From the NCBI GenBank assembly GCA_002281735.1, contig NCGK01000006.1, positions 44,334 through 108,333 of the forward strand: a DNA stretch of 64,000 nt, in the 5' to 3' direction. The stretch comes from Gammaproteobacteria bacterium 28-57-27. GTDB taxonomy: Bacteria; Pseudomonadota; Gammaproteobacteria; Halothiobacillales; Halothiobacillaceae. The notes beneath the pieces were generated by a model. That model saw only the letters and a list, made by a program, of their open reading frames with translations, ran no database searches and was not told the DNA's origin. The position numbers and the translations under genes are program-made. How positions within the stretch are numbered: the first letter of the stretch is position 1; each line of letters begins with the position of its first letter. Shown here piece after piece: positions 45,870 to 55,420 of the stretch.

Positions 45870-46207
45870 AACAACTGACTATCGGCATCAGGCCGCACCA
45901 TCGGTAAACGTTCCGCCGACCAAGCCATAATGCCATTCGACAGGTTCACGCTAGACTCAATGCCCTGACGCGCCAGAAACATGCACGCCTGTGCCGAGCG
46001 CGCCCCGCTTTGACAATACACCACCACTTTGTCATGCCCTTTGAGCTTATCAACGTGCAGCGGCAACAAATGCAAAGGCAACAACTTCGCTCCCGGGATA
46101 ATCCCGTAAGCCGTCTCACCCGGCGTGCGCACATCCAGCAAAAGGAATTTTTCATTCTCCAACCAAGTCGAAAGCTCACGCGCATCGACATGCTTTATTG
46201 CAACCAT
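45866..46207 (-). CDS. Single-domain rhodanese
   Basis: The protein has 113 residues: LLLDVRTPGE and active-site loop YCQSGARSAQA (catalytic Cys), NLSNGIMAW. It takes sulfane sulfur and probably loads TusA. First gene of the three-gene operon; divergent from bepA. Confidence 0.92.
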   Translation of the reverse strand: MVAIKHVDARELSTWLENEKFLLLDVRTPGETAYGIIPGAKLLPLHLLPLHVDKLKGHDKVVVYCQSGARSAQACMFLARQGIESSVNLSNGIMAWSAERLPMVRPDADSQLL

Positions 46208-46255
46208 CGGCTTACCATCCTCACTAAACTATTCAAAAATAACCACGACACGCTC

Positions 46256-47740
46256 ATGATCGCACTTAAACACCCAGCTCCCCACCTAGCGCTCATGCTT
46301 ATGCTTGCGCTTGTCAGTCCCTCCGTGTGGAGCGACCCCTACGCCAAACTCCCCGACATGGGCGAAGCCATCGACCGCGACATCACCACCCAGGAAGAGC
46401 TGGTGATGGGTCTGGGGTTTTACAAGGCACTGCGCCAACAAGCGACCCTGATCGAAAATCCTATGCTTAACTACTACATCCAATCCCTGGGCCAACGTCT
46501 CGCCTCGGCCAGCGGTTGGCAAGCCTACCCGTTTCACTTCAGTATCATCAAGGACGATGAAATCAACGCCTTCGCCGCCCCCGGCGGTTATATCAGCATT
46601 TTTAGCGGCCTGATGCTGCGCACCGAAAACGAAAACGAGCTCACTGGCGTCATGGCGCACGAAATGGCACACGTCACCCAACGCCACATTGCACGCATGA
46701 TCGTTGGGCGTGGCAGCATCGACCTCACCACTCTCGCTGCTGTAGCCGCCGCTCTGGTCATCGGAGCTGCCTCAGGCTCATCGGATGCCGGCATGGCTGC
46801 CGCAAGCCTGGGCATGGCCGGCGTCATGCAACAACAAATCAACTTCACCCGTGAAAATGAATACGAAGCTGACCGCATTGGCATCAAAATCCTCGCCGAT
46901 GCCCAGTTCGACCCCAGCGGCATGGTCAGTTTCTTTGACAAGCTCAACCGCCAGGAAGCCGATGGATTCTACGCCCACAACGAACTGCTGCGTACCCACC
47001 CCGTCACCACCAACCGCATCGCCGAAGCCAGCAATCGCGCCAGCTTGGAGCGCCCCGGAAAAATCCTCAACACCCCTGACTACGCCTACGCCAAAGCCAC
47101 CCTCGCCGCTGAACTTACCGCCCAACCGCTGGTAAGCGCCTCGCTGCTGGCAAAAACAGATAGCAAAAACACCCCGGCAGTGAGTCGTTACAACTATGCC
47201 CTCCTGCTGGCTCGCGCCGGCCAAGGCCAAGCCGCCCTCGATATTCTTAACGCGCTCTACGCCAAAAACCCGGAAAACCTCTGGATCGGCATCGCCCTCG
47301 CCGATACCCAGCACCAGTTAAAGCACGATCAGGCGGCCAGCCAAACCCTACAAAAACAGCTTACTTACTATCCCGATCACCCTGTGCTCAGCCTGAAACT
47401 CGCACAACTTTGGATGGAGGATGACCCCGAACGTGCCTACCCCTTCCTGCGCCAAGCCCTGCGCAACGCACCACACAACGATGCCCTGCTCGGTGCGCTA
47501 GCTGAAGCGGCGGAGCGCACCAATCGCCCCATCGAACATCACGAGGCTTTGGGCATGTACTTCATGGCGCAGCAACGCCTGCCCGAGGCGCTCTCGGAAT
47601 TTGAAACGGCACGCGCATTCACCCAACAAAGCCCCCAAGGCGACGCGCTCATTGCTCGCCAACGTCTGGATGCACAAATCAAACTCGTCGAAGTGCAAAT
47701 CCTCGCCGTGCGCGAGCGCAAAAAAGAGAAGGGCATGTAG
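46256..47740 (+). CDS. bepA: M48 metalloprotease BepA-like (beta-barrel assembly quality control)
   Basis: This periplasmic protease/chaperone works on LptD and BAM substrates. A signal peptide (1-26) is followed by the M48 domain with HEMAH (135-139) and third ligand in ENEYEADRIG, then TPR repeats from about 300 to the end. The length is 494 residues (E. coli BepA 487). The frame is open further upstream over the rhodanese gene, but the ATG at 46256 starts the signal peptide. Confidence 0.9.
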   Translation: MIALKHPAPHLALMLMLALVSPSVWSDPYAKLPDMGEAIDRDITTQEELVMGLGFYKALRQQATLIENPMLNYYIQSLGQRLASASGWQAYPFHFSIIKDDEINAFAAPGGYISIFSGLMLRTENENELTGVMAHEMAHVTQRHIARMIVGRGSIDLTTLAAVAAALVIGAASGSSDAGMAAASLGMAGVMQQQINFTRENEYEADRIGIKILADAQFDPSGMVSFFDKLNRQEADGFYAHNELLRTHPVTTNRIAEASNRASLERPGKILNTPDYAYAKATLAAELTAQPLVSASLLAKTDSKNTPAVSRYNYALLLARAGQGQAALDILNALYAKNPENLWIGIALADTQHQLKHDQAASQTLQKQLTYYPDHPVLSLKLAQLWMEDDPERAYPFLRQALRNAPHNDALLGALAEAAERTNRPIEHHEALGMYFMAQQRLPEALSEFETARAFTQQSPQGDALIARQRLDAQIKLVEVQILAVRERKKEKGM

Positions 47741-47796
47741 GTATATGCAGGATTTCTAATAAAACCCACGACAATAACCAAATAAAAAAAACTTCA

Positions 47797-47824
47797 TTGC
47801 CTCAAAAACCGAAGCGACTATGCT
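47797..47824 (+). promoter_or_regulatory. Possible promoter for soxXA
   Basis: TTGCCT, 16-bp spacer and TATGCT lie about 115 bases upstream of soxX. Confidence 0.4.
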
Positions 47825-47936
47825 TACCAACGGAGTATGAACCGCAAGTACACGACCAAGAGCACAGTGTGCTGAAACACCAGCCCCAAGTGCCGTCAAT
47901 GTGCCAAACGGCCAACAATTTAACCGAGGACACACC

Positions 47937-48314
47937 ATGCAGAACTTCGCTCTAGGCACCCCCCGCCACCTCGCATTTGCATTGCTTGCAGGAAGCCTTG
48001 CACTTAGCGGCTACGCCCTTGCCGCTGATGAAAAAGCACCCGCCAAAGAACTGACCGGCAAAGAACTGGCATTTGATGCGTCCAAAGGCAACTGCCTTGC
48101 CTGCCACATGATTGTTGGTGGCGACCAGCCCGGCACCATGGGACCGCCCCTTATTGCGATGAAAGCGCGCTATCCAGACCGTCAGGCTCTGTTTGAAGTG
48201 GTATGGGATCCTCGCCACAAATTCCCCAATACCGCCATGCCACCGATTGGTGCCTACGGCATTCTGAGTAAGGATGAAGTCAATAAAGTTGTGGACTTTA
48301 TCTACGGCCTTTAA
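47937..48314 (+). CDS. soxX: Sulfur-oxidising c-type cytochrome SoxX
   Basis: This is the haem subunit of SoxXA, which oxidatively couples thiosulfate to SoxY. Signal peptide (1-30, cleavage after ALA-A), one CLACH haem site (Cys53, Cys56, His57), the axial Met region NTAMPPIGAYGILS (Met101) and C-terminal VVDFIYGL match SoxX. The length is 125 residues. The ATG at 47937 follows GAGGACAC. Operon with soxA, 45 bases downstream. Confidence 0.93.
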   Translation: MQNFALGTPRHLAFALLAGSLALSGYALAADEKAPAKELTGKELAFDASKGNCLACHMIVGGDQPGTMGPPLIAMKARYPDRQALFEVVWDPRHKFPNTAMPPIGAYGILSKDEVNKVVDFIYGL

Positions 48315-48359
48315 GCCAGCACGGATTCTAAACAGAGGCCAAATAGAGGATTAATGACG

Positions 48360-49202
48360 ATGAAAAAGACAATCACTACAGCGGCAATGCTCGCACTTAT
48401 GCTTGGCGCCCCAGTACTTCAGGCCGCCGATGCGCCCGCCACTGCCGAAGCCCAGGCTAAAGAGTTCCGTGATTTCACCTACAAGCGTTTTCCAGACATC
48501 AAGCCCGCCGATTACATCTATGGCGTGTATGCCCTGAACGAGGATTATCGCTCACAGTTTGATGCCATGAACGAATTCCCGCCCTACGATGGTGCCATCG
48601 CCCAAGGTAAGGAACTGTGGACCAAACCGCTGGCCAACGGAAAATCCCTGCAAGACTGCTTGGGTCAAGCCAAGGGCTTGCGCGCCATGTATCCTTTCTT
48701 TGATAGCGCCACCAATAAAGTGCGCGTGCTTGAGGCGGATGTTATTCAATGTGCCCAAGCTTACGGCGATGACAAAATCAAAGCCAAGAGCAAGGAAATC
48801 AAGAATATTTCCGCCTACCTTTCCAGTGAATCACGCGGCTTGAAAGTCGACGTCAGCGTGCCCAACGACAAAGCACTCGCCGCCTTTGAAGATGGCAGAA
48901 CCCGCTTCTACCAAAAGACCGGGCAACTCAACCTGTCTTGCGCGGATTGCCACCAGTACCACTCTGGGCAACGAGCTCGCTCGGAAACCCTGAGCCCCTC
49001 CATCGGCAAGACCGCGCACTTTCCATCATGGCGTTTAAAGGCTGACGGCCTGGTTCCCCTCCATGAGCGTCTGTCCGGCTGTGTAAAAGACACCCGCGCC
49101 AAACCTTATGCGCTCTATGGCTCAGAGTTCAGCAATCTGGAGTATTTCTTGGCCTATATCGACAATGGTCTGGTCATTACCGGCCCAGCTGTGCGCAAGT
49201 AA
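48360..49202 (+). CDS. soxA: Sulfur-oxidising cytochrome SoxA (single haem motif)
   Basis: This is the catalytic subunit of SoxXA. Signal peptide to ALA-like VLQAADA, then the fold with one haem site CADCH (residues 196-200 of the longest frame) and LSGCVKDTRAKPYA, whose Cys (243) is the haem ligand that carries the persulfide in other SoxA proteins. The N-terminal haem site of diheme SoxA is absent; the equivalent region reads LQDCLGQAKGLRAMYPFFD. GAGGA at 48346-48350 fits ATG 48360 better than ATG 48354. A terminator follows. Confidence 0.93.
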   Translation: MKKTITTAAMLALMLGAPVLQAADAPATAEAQAKEFRDFTYKRFPDIKPADYIYGVYALNEDYRSQFDAMNEFPPYDGAIAQGKELWTKPLANGKSLQDCLGQAKGLRAMYPFFDSATNKVRVLEADVIQCAQAYGDDKIKAKSKEIKNISAYLSSESRGLKVDVSVPNDKALAAFEDGRTRFYQKTGQLNLSCADCHQYHSGQRARSETLSPSIGKTAHFPSWRLKADGLVPLHERLSGCVKDTRAKPYALYGSEFSNLEYFLAYIDNGLVITGPAVRK

Positions 49203-49221
49203 CTCCTGTTACCCATTCAAG

Positions 49222-49249
49222 AACCGGCACAGCTTGCCGGTTTTTTTTT
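49222..49249 (+). terminator. Terminator after soxXA
   Basis: AACCGGCA-CAGCT-TGCCGGTT is followed by nine T. It separates soxXA from soxB, which must have its own promoter. Confidence 0.9.
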
Positions 49250-49351
49250 GTCCCCTATTCACCGTCAAAGCAAGCCTCATTATCGCGGCTTATCATTAAG
49301 GATAATTTTTTAGAGGCGCAGAGCTTGGGGCTTGTATATCATGTTCGGCTA

Positions 49352-49379
49352 ATGCCTGACCCAGAACACGGTCTGGCAT
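49352..49379 (+). promoter_or_regulatory. Dyad upstream of soxB
   Basis: ATGCCTGACC and GGTCTGGCAT form a 10-bp inverted repeat with one mismatch and an 8-base gap, 47 bases upstream of the soxB ATG. It is a candidate operator or leader hairpin. Confidence 0.45.
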
Positions 49380-49425
49380 ATCACTACAGTTTCAACAGCA
49401 GTGTTTAATTACGGAGTAACCTACG

Positions 49426-51237
49426 ATGAGTCTTTCACGTCGCGAATTCATGCAAATGTTGGCAGTTGCCAGCGCCAGCGGCATCAGCTTGGGCACGGCA
49501 CAAGCCGAAACCGGCACCCAGAAAGTTGCCACTACCGTGAAGTCCAATATGGCCTCTGCGGATATGTATGAAGTACCGAAGTTCGGCAACGTTCACATTC
49601 TGCACATGACCGATTGCCACGCGCAGTTGCGCCCAGTCTATTTCCGCGAGCCATCGGTCAACCTTGGCGTCGCCAGCATGAAAGGCAACGTGCCACACCT
49701 CGTGGGCGAAAAATTCCTCAAGCATTTCGGCGTGAAGGCCAATACACCCGAAGCCCATGCGTTCACCTACCTGGACTTTTCCGAAGCCGCACAAAAATAC
49801 GGCAAGGTCGGCGGTTTTGCCCACCTTTCCACGCTAGTCAAGAAAATGAAGGCTTCCCGCCCAGGCGCAATCCTGCTGGACGGCGGCGACACGTGGCAGG
49901 GTACCGGCCTTGCGCTGTGGACCAATGCTCAAGTCATGATCGACGCTTCCAAAAAGCTCGGCGTGGACGTGATGACCGCCCACTGGGAATGCACCTACGG
50001 CGCAGATCGCATGGTGCAAGGCATCAAGGAACTTGAATCCAGCGGCATGGACTTCGTAGCCCAAAACATTTTCGACAAGGAAATGGACGAGCGCGTGTTC
50101 AAACCCTACACCATGCGTGAAATGAACGGCGTTAAAGTCGCCATTATCGGTCAAGCCTTCCCCTACTCGCCCATCGCCAACCCCGCCTGGATGATCCCCA
50201 ACTGGTCATACGGCATCCGTGACGACGACATGCAAAAAGTCGTTGACGACGTACGCAGCAAAGGTGCCCAAGCTGTGATCGTGCTATCGCACAACGGTAT
50301 GGACGTGGACTTGAAGATGGCCAGCAAGGTGCGTGGCATTGATGCCATCATGGGCGGCCACACCCACGATGCGGTGCCTTACCCCACCACCGTCAAAAAT
50401 TCAGGCGGCCAAACACTGGTCTGCAACGCGGGCTCCAACAGCAAGTTCCTTGGCGTGCTTGACTTGGATGTTAAAGGCGGCAAAGTTGCCGGCTTCCAGT
50501 ACAAGCTCCTGCCCGTGTTCTCCAACTTTCTCGAAGCCGACAAGGACATGCAGGACTTCCTGGACAAAGCGCACGCTCAAACCATCAAGTTCCAAGGCAA
50601 AGAATTTGTCGCCAATGACAAGCTTAACAAAGTACTCGCCAAGAACGACACTTTGCTATTCCGTCGCGGCAACTTCTCCGGCACGTGGGATCAGCTGATT
50701 TGTGATGGCCTGATTGAAACCCAGAACTGCGAAATCTCCTTCTCACCCGGCGTGCGTTGGGGCACCTCACTGGTTCCAGGTCAAGACATTACCTATGAAG
50801 ACATGATGACCGAGTGCGCGCTGACCTACCCGAATGTCACCGTGAACGAGTTCACCGGCGAGCGCATCAAGGAAATCCTCGAAGACGTGTGCGACAACAT
50901 CTTCAACCCCGACCCGTTCTACCAGCAGGGCGGCGACATGGTACGCGTCGGTGGCTTGAAGTACGCCATTGCTCCAGGCGGCGAGTCCGGCAAGCGCATC
51001 AGCCAGATGACCCTCAACGGCAAGCCGCTGGATGCGAAAAAGAGCTACAAGGTAGCCGGTTGGGCATCTGTAGCCAAGCCGGGTGAAATCGCGGGCGATA
51101 CCGGCAAGATGATCTGGGACGTGCTCGAAGAGTACTTGAGCGCCAAGAAGCACATCACCAAGGTCGAGCTGAACTCGCCGAAACTGATCGGCATGGAAGG
51201 CAACCCAGGCATCGCCTCAGCGTATCCCAAATGGTAA
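49426..51237 (+). CDS. soxB: Thiosulfohydrolase SoxB
   Basis: This dimanganese enzyme of the 5'-nucleotidase superfamily hydrolyses the sulfone from SoxY-bound thiosulfate. A Tat signal SRREFMQML occurs at the N-terminus. Metal and active-site motifs are HMTDCHAQLRP, LLDGGDTWQGTG, TAHWECTYG, VLSHNGMDVD and IMGGHTHD. The length is 603 residues. GGAG precedes the ATG. It stands as a single gene between two terminators. Confidence 0.96.
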   Translation: MSLSRREFMQMLAVASASGISLGTAQAETGTQKVATTVKSNMASADMYEVPKFGNVHILHMTDCHAQLRPVYFREPSVNLGVASMKGNVPHLVGEKFLKHFGVKANTPEAHAFTYLDFSEAAQKYGKVGGFAHLSTLVKKMKASRPGAILLDGGDTWQGTGLALWTNAQVMIDASKKLGVDVMTAHWECTYGADRMVQGIKELESSGMDFVAQNIFDKEMDERVFKPYTMREMNGVKVAIIGQAFPYSPIANPAWMIPNWSYGIRDDDMQKVVDDVRSKGAQAVIVLSHNGMDVDLKMASKVRGIDAIMGGHTHDAVPYPTTVKNSGGQTLVCNAGSNSKFLGVLDLDVKGGKVAGFQYKLLPVFSNFLEADKDMQDFLDKAHAQTIKFQGKEFVANDKLNKVLAKNDTLLFRRGNFSGTWDQLICDGLIETQNCEISFSPGVRWGTSLVPGQDITYEDMMTECALTYPNVTVNEFTGERIKEILEDVCDNIFNPDPFYQQGGDMVRVGGLKYAIAPGGESGKRISQMTLNGKPLDAKKSYKVAGWASVAKPGEIAGDTGKMIWDVLEEYLSAKKHITKVELNSPKLIGMEGNPGIASAYPKW

Positions 51238-51276
51238 TTCGCCCCTGACCCGCTAAAAACAGGTCAGACCGAGAAC

Positions 51277-51303
51277 AGCCCCGCCCATGTGCGGGGCTTT
51301 TTT
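51277..51303 (+). terminator. Terminator after soxB
   Basis: AGCCCCGC-CCATGT-GCGGGGCT is followed by six T. Confidence 0.9.
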
Positions 51304-51359
51304 ATGCGTCATTTATATCGTCACTGCACTTCCTCAGCGACCGCTATGGCTCGTCTGCT

Positions 51360-52583
51360 TTATAGCCGCCCACGGAAATCACGCAACGTAAAGCCCGACA
51401 GTGACGCATCCACACCCTTACCCAAGGCCATCACCTTAAAGCGCTCACCCATCTCGCCGGGCATCATCAAGGTCTTAAAGCCCTGCGCCAAACGCAAGCG
51501 ATCCACCTCACGCTCTGCCGTCGCAAACGCCTGCTCATACACCTCGGCCAGCCCGCAACCCAGTAGAAAGTGCGCCTGCATGGTGTAGCCCAAAACATCC
51601 AAGCCGTTGGCCTGGGCGCAGCGCGCGACCCGGCTAAAGTCCACCCACGCCGTCATATCTTGCAACCCCGGATGGATCAGCGGGTCGTTGTGCGCATGAT
51701 GACGCAAATGGCAACGCAGCGTCCCCATCCAACGCTCCGGCGCATACAACTCATGCGCCGCCGCGCCATAATCAAACAGCACGACCACGCCCTTTTTAAG
51801 CGCCTGAGCAAGCCCCATCACCCAGCCCGGAAGCTCAGGATGAAACTCCACGCGATAGCCCTCAGGGAAAGCCTCACCGCGCGCAGCCTCAAGCTCAGAC
51901 AGCACCTCTAAATCAGCCTCACTCGCCGCCTGCTGCGCCCACACCAGCCCTTGCGAAGGGTTATCTAGCGCAAGGCACACCGCCAAGCGCACCGGCTTGG
52001 ATGCTGTGATCTCCAGGATACGTACAGGCATGGCATCCAGCACCTCATTACCCAGCATCACGCCGACAAAATCTTGCGGCCAAGCCTCCAACCAAACCAC
52101 CCGCTGCAAAAGATGTGGTGCGCTCTGTGCCAAACGCTCACGCTGCAGCGCACGCAAACTCGCAGACACCTCAAGAATCAGATAACGCGACGGTAAGCAC
52201 TGCAAACGCTCCAATGCCAGCAACAACTCCACCACCAGCGCTCCCGAACCCGCACCAAACTCCAATACCTCAGCATCCTGCCCCAAGGATGCCAGCACCT
52301 CAGCCACTTGATGCGCCAACGTGCGTGCAAACAAAGGAGAAACTTCCGGCGCAGTGACAAAATCTCCCGCCGCACCGAATTTCGTCATCCCTGCCGCGTA
52401 ATAACCCAAAGAAGGCGCATACAAGGCCAAACGCATGAACTCGGAAAAATCCAGCGAACCATCTGCCGCTGTACCCATGTGCTCCCGTAACATCGCAAGG
52501 ACACACTCTCCATGCGCCAAAACCTCCGGCGCAAGCGCGGGCAAACCTTGCGCTGCGCTCGAACGCGTCTCTACACAACGCAT
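51360..52583 (-). CDS. MidA/NDUFAF7-like SAM-dependent methyltransferase (DUF185)
   Basis: The protein has 407 residues. Typical motifs are LYAPSLGYYAAG, GDFVTAPEVSPLF, VLEFGAGSGALV (SAM loop), GNEVLDAMPV and VVVLFDYGAAAHELY. Eukaryotic relatives methylate an arginine of complex I; the bacterial substrate is not established. It overlaps the folB stop by one base (TGATG). Confidence 0.88.
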   Translation of the reverse strand: MRCVETRSSAAQGLPALAPEVLAHGECVLAMLREHMGTAADGSLDFSEFMRLALYAPSLGYYAAGMTKFGAAGDFVTAPEVSPLFARTLAHQVAEVLASLGQDAEVLEFGAGSGALVVELLLALERLQCLPSRYLILEVSASLRALQRERLAQSAPHLLQRVVWLEAWPQDFVGVMLGNEVLDAMPVRILEITASKPVRLAVCLALDNPSQGLVWAQQAASEADLEVLSELEAARGEAFPEGYRVEFHPELPGWVMGLAQALKKGVVVLFDYGAAAHELYAPERWMGTLRCHLRHHAHNDPLIHPGLQDMTAWVDFSRVARCAQANGLDVLGYTMQAHFLLGCGLAEVYEQAFATAEREVDRLRLAQGFKTLMMPGEMGERFKVMALGKGVDASLSGFTLRDFRGRL

Positions 52584-52936
52584 CAACGCATACCCCGCTC
52601 AATCTGCACACCCACCCCCGCTGCCCCATCAATCGCCCCCGGCTTGGTCACGCGCACGCGCACCCACGGGCTATGAAACTCTTGCAGCACAATGGCGGCT
52701 ATCTCCTCCGCCATGGTTTCCACCAGCAAAAACTGGCGCTCCCCCGCAAACTGGCGCATTCGATTCGAGACCGCCTCATAATCCAGAGCCAGCGCAATAT
52801 CATCCGACGCGGCGGGTGGACGATTATCCCAAGCCATCTCCAAATCCAGCTCAACCACCTGCTTGGTCGCGCGCTCCCAGTCGTAAATCCCAATAATGGT
52901 TTCAATACACAACGCTTTGATAAATACCTTATCCAT
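52583..52936 (-). CDS. folB: Dihydroneopterin aldolase FolB
   Basis: It takes part in folate synthesis. The protein has 117 residues: ALCIETIIGIYDWER, DLEMAWDNRPPAASDDIALALDY (split across family motifs), LVETMAEEIA and VRVTKPGAI. The ATG at 52936 gives the usual length. Confidence 0.94.
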   Translation of the reverse strand: MDKVFIKALCIETIIGIYDWERATKQVVELDLEMAWDNRPPAASDDIALALDYEAVSNRMRQFAGERQFLLVETMAEEIAAIVLQEFHSPWVRVRVTKPGAIDGAAGVGVQIERGMR

Positions 52937-53064
52937 CAACACCTTTTCCTCAACGAATAAATGACACGACCACCGTGTGAGCAAAACACAGTCAAAACCC
53001 GTGTAACCACGCGCAAATTAGCTTGACACCCCAGCGTAAATCAATAAAATGGCACGCCACAAAT

Positions 53065-53149
<85 letters not shown>

Positions 53150-53161
53150 TTTTTAGAATAC

Positions 53162-53191
53162 AAAAAACCCAGCCCATGCGCTGGGTTTTTT
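53162..53191. terminator. Bidirectional terminator after tRNA-Leu
   Basis: AAAAAACCCAGC-(loop)-GCTGGGTTTTTT is symmetric and can end transcription from both sides. Confidence 0.85.
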
Positions 53192-53279
53192 GTATTCTAC
53201 GCACCCAACATCCATTTTTCTCGCCAAGTGTCATACCGAATAATGAGCAGGGTCGCTTGAGCTGAACATTCCTTGGCAT

Positions 53280-53309
53280 AAAAAAGCCCACCATGAAAAT
53301 GATGGGCTT
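53280..53309 (-). terminator. Terminator after soxCD
   Basis: On the reverse strand AAGCCCATCAT-TTTC-ATGGTGGGCTT is followed by a T run. It is 88 bases after the soxD stop. Confidence 0.82.
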
Positions 53310-53397
53310 AGATCAACGCAACACTAACTGACTAGCTTGTTACATCACTTGGACGGGCACGGCTTGTTCAAACCGATTGCACCGCCACAGTGAGCCA

Positions 53398-54093
53398 TCA
53401 GTGGTTAGCTGGCTTTGCTTCGTTCCGACTAGTATCTCCAGAGACACCCACCACAGCCATACCCGTGACTTCAGGAGCACCCTTTGAACAGTCGTTCATG
53501 CAACGTACATTCTTAACGTCAGGACGCGGATCAGTGTAGTAATTGTCTTGTGAGGGCATTTTGGTAGCCTTCAATACGGACGCATCACACACCAATTTAT
53601 CGTCTTTAACGATTTCAGCGATATACAACACATAACAGGTTGTCGCATAAGCTTCATCGTTGCTCAGGGATTGAGGTGCAAAGAACGGCATCGCACGGCG
53701 GATGTAATCATACAGCGTGGGCGCATGCCCCCACAGACTATTGATACCGCGCGCGCCTACGGTGTCTTCACCTTTTTGTGCAAGTTCACGAATATGCTCC
53801 ACAGTCTCACCCAGCATCTTGGGGTAGCCCTTGGCACCTTCACCAAACTCGCCGTGGCACATGGCGCACTTGGCCTGGTAAATTTTCTCGCCGTCGCCGA
53901 CGCTACCTTTACCTGGGGGCAGGCCATCACCATCGAAATGCACGCTGATATTCCAAGGAGCGATATCCTTCTCGCTAATGGGCTTACCAATGCCGTCCGT
54001 ACCGGCTGCAAAGGACAACGACGATACCGCAAACAAAGCTGCCGCAAGGACAGACTTAACGAGTGCTGACTTAGAGACTTCTGAGTTGGACAT
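53398..54093 (-). CDS. soxD: Cytochrome c subunit SoxD of sulfane dehydrogenase
   Basis: It accepts electrons from SoxC. Signal peptide (8-30), one haem site CAMCH (76-80), MLGETVEHIRELAQKGEDT and MPFFAPQSLSNDEAYATTCYVLY with the axial Met region. The length is 231 residues. ATG 54093, with GAGAGG upstream, overlaps soxC by 23 bases. Confidence 0.9.
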   Translation of the reverse strand: MSNSEVSKSALVKSVLAAALFAVSSLSFAAGTDGIGKPISEKDIAPWNISVHFDGDGLPPGKGSVGDGEKIYQAKCAMCHGEFGEGAKGYPKMLGETVEHIRELAQKGEDTVGARGINSLWGHAPTLYDYIRRAMPFFAPQSLSNDEAYATTCYVLYIAEIVKDDKLVCDASVLKATKMPSQDNYYTDPRPDVKNVRCMNDCSKGAPEVTGMAVVGVSGDTSRNEAKPANH

Positions 54094-55420
54094 TATGTAC
54101 CTCTCCGTTCGCCTGAACCTTCCAGGTCTGGATTGAGTTCTTGTGATAGATGCCGCTGGTGCCGCGTTCATCAATTAATTGACGCAAAGTGGGTTGAACG
54201 TAACCTGTTTCGTCCATGGCACGGCTCATGACCAGAGCTTCTTTGCCATCCCATTCCCACGGCATAGTGAAGCGCGTAAAGCACTTGCTAAACACGGGAT
54301 CAACCAACTTGGCTTCTTTCCAGGTTTTTCCGCCATCCACAGACACATCCACAGCCTTGACTTTGCCGCGCCCTGACCATGCCAGTCCACGAATCTCGTA
54401 GCTACCTTTGCCCGACATTTTCTTGTCTGGACAAGGGAAGGTCACAACAGAGTTGGTTTCGTTAACCAAGGTGTACTGACGGAAACGGCCATCTTTCATG
54501 CCATCCGTGTAGTGACGGGTTTCCTGATAGGTCACCAATGGCTTGTCAACAAACTTGATACGACGCAGCCACTTCACCGACATATTGGCTTCGCAGCCTG
54601 GCACGATCAAACGGATGGGATAGCCGTTTTCAGGACGCAGCGCTTCGCCGTTTTGGGCGTAGGCAACGATGATGTCCTTGTAGATAGTATTGGCATCAAA
54701 ATCAGAAATCGGCTTGCCGAACTGGTCTTTTGCACCTGGCAGCGGAACTGAACGTTGCAACGCTGCACCATCGGCACCTTCACCAAAGAACCATGTGGCT
54801 TCTTTCTTCACTCCGACAGCTTTCATCAGATCGAGCAGGCTTACGCCGACCCATTCGGTGCATGAAACCATACCGTGAGTGAATTGCACCGAGTCCATCT
54901 GTACACCGTTCCACTCCATAGCACCGTTGGCGGGGCATTCGAGGAACCAGAAACCGGATTTCTGCGGGAAGCGCTTCAAATCTTCAATGGTGAAGATCAT
55001 TGGCTTTTCTACGAGACCGTGAATAACCAGACGATGGGTGGACGGATCGATGTCCACCGCACCACCGTGGTGACGCTCAAAATGCAGACCACTTGGCGTA
55101 ATGATGCCTTCAAGGTCTTGCAGCGGGGTAAAGCTGATCGACGCGATGGTATCCGGGGTCAACCATTCAACGTTACGACGCACGACGTGAGCTTCGAACT
55201 TGGAGGGCAGACCGTAAGGGATACTGACAACGCCGCGTCCCAAAATCTTGTTGGTTGGGGGAATAGCCAGTGGCTCAGCAGCTGCACGACCCGCAGCTGT
55301 TGCCGCAATCACGGCTCCACCTGCAACGGCCACGCTCTTGCGGAGGAACGAACGGCGAGTTTGATTGGCCTCAGCCTGCTCGTCGATGTTCACCGGCATG
55401 GTGATATTTTTTTCGGACAT
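54071..55420 (-). CDS. soxC: Sulfane dehydrogenase molybdenum subunit SoxC
   Basis: This sulfite-oxidase-family molybdoenzyme, with SoxD, oxidises the SoxY-bound sulfane sulfur. A Tat signal TRRSFLRKS (21-29), the molybdopterin ligand Cys162 in WFLECPANGAMEW, NGYPIRLIVPGCEANMSVKW, and the dimerisation domain with AVDVSVDGGKTWKEA are present. The length is 449 residues. GGAGTGAGCA precedes the ATG. First gene of soxCD, divergent from moaE. Confidence 0.94.
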   Translation of the reverse strand: MSEKNITMPVNIDEQAEANQTRRSFLRKSVAVAGGAVIAATAAGRAAAEPLAIPPTNKILGRGVVSIPYGLPSKFEAHVVRRNVEWLTPDTIASISFTPLQDLEGIITPSGLHFERHHGGAVDIDPSTHRLVIHGLVEKPMIFTIEDLKRFPQKSGFWFLECPANGAMEWNGVQMDSVQFTHGMVSCTEWVGVSLLDLMKAVGVKKEATWFFGEGADGAALQRSVPLPGAKDQFGKPISDFDANTIYKDIIVAYAQNGEALRPENGYPIRLIVPGCEANMSVKWLRRIKFVDKPLVTYQETRHYTDGMKDGRFRQYTLVNETNSVVTFPCPDKKMSGKGSYEIRGLAWSGRGKVKAVDVSVDGGKTWKEAKLVDPVFSKCFTRFTMPWEWDGKEALVMSRAMDETGYVQPTLRQLIDERGTSGIYHKNSIQTWKVQANGEVHNVQLRSL

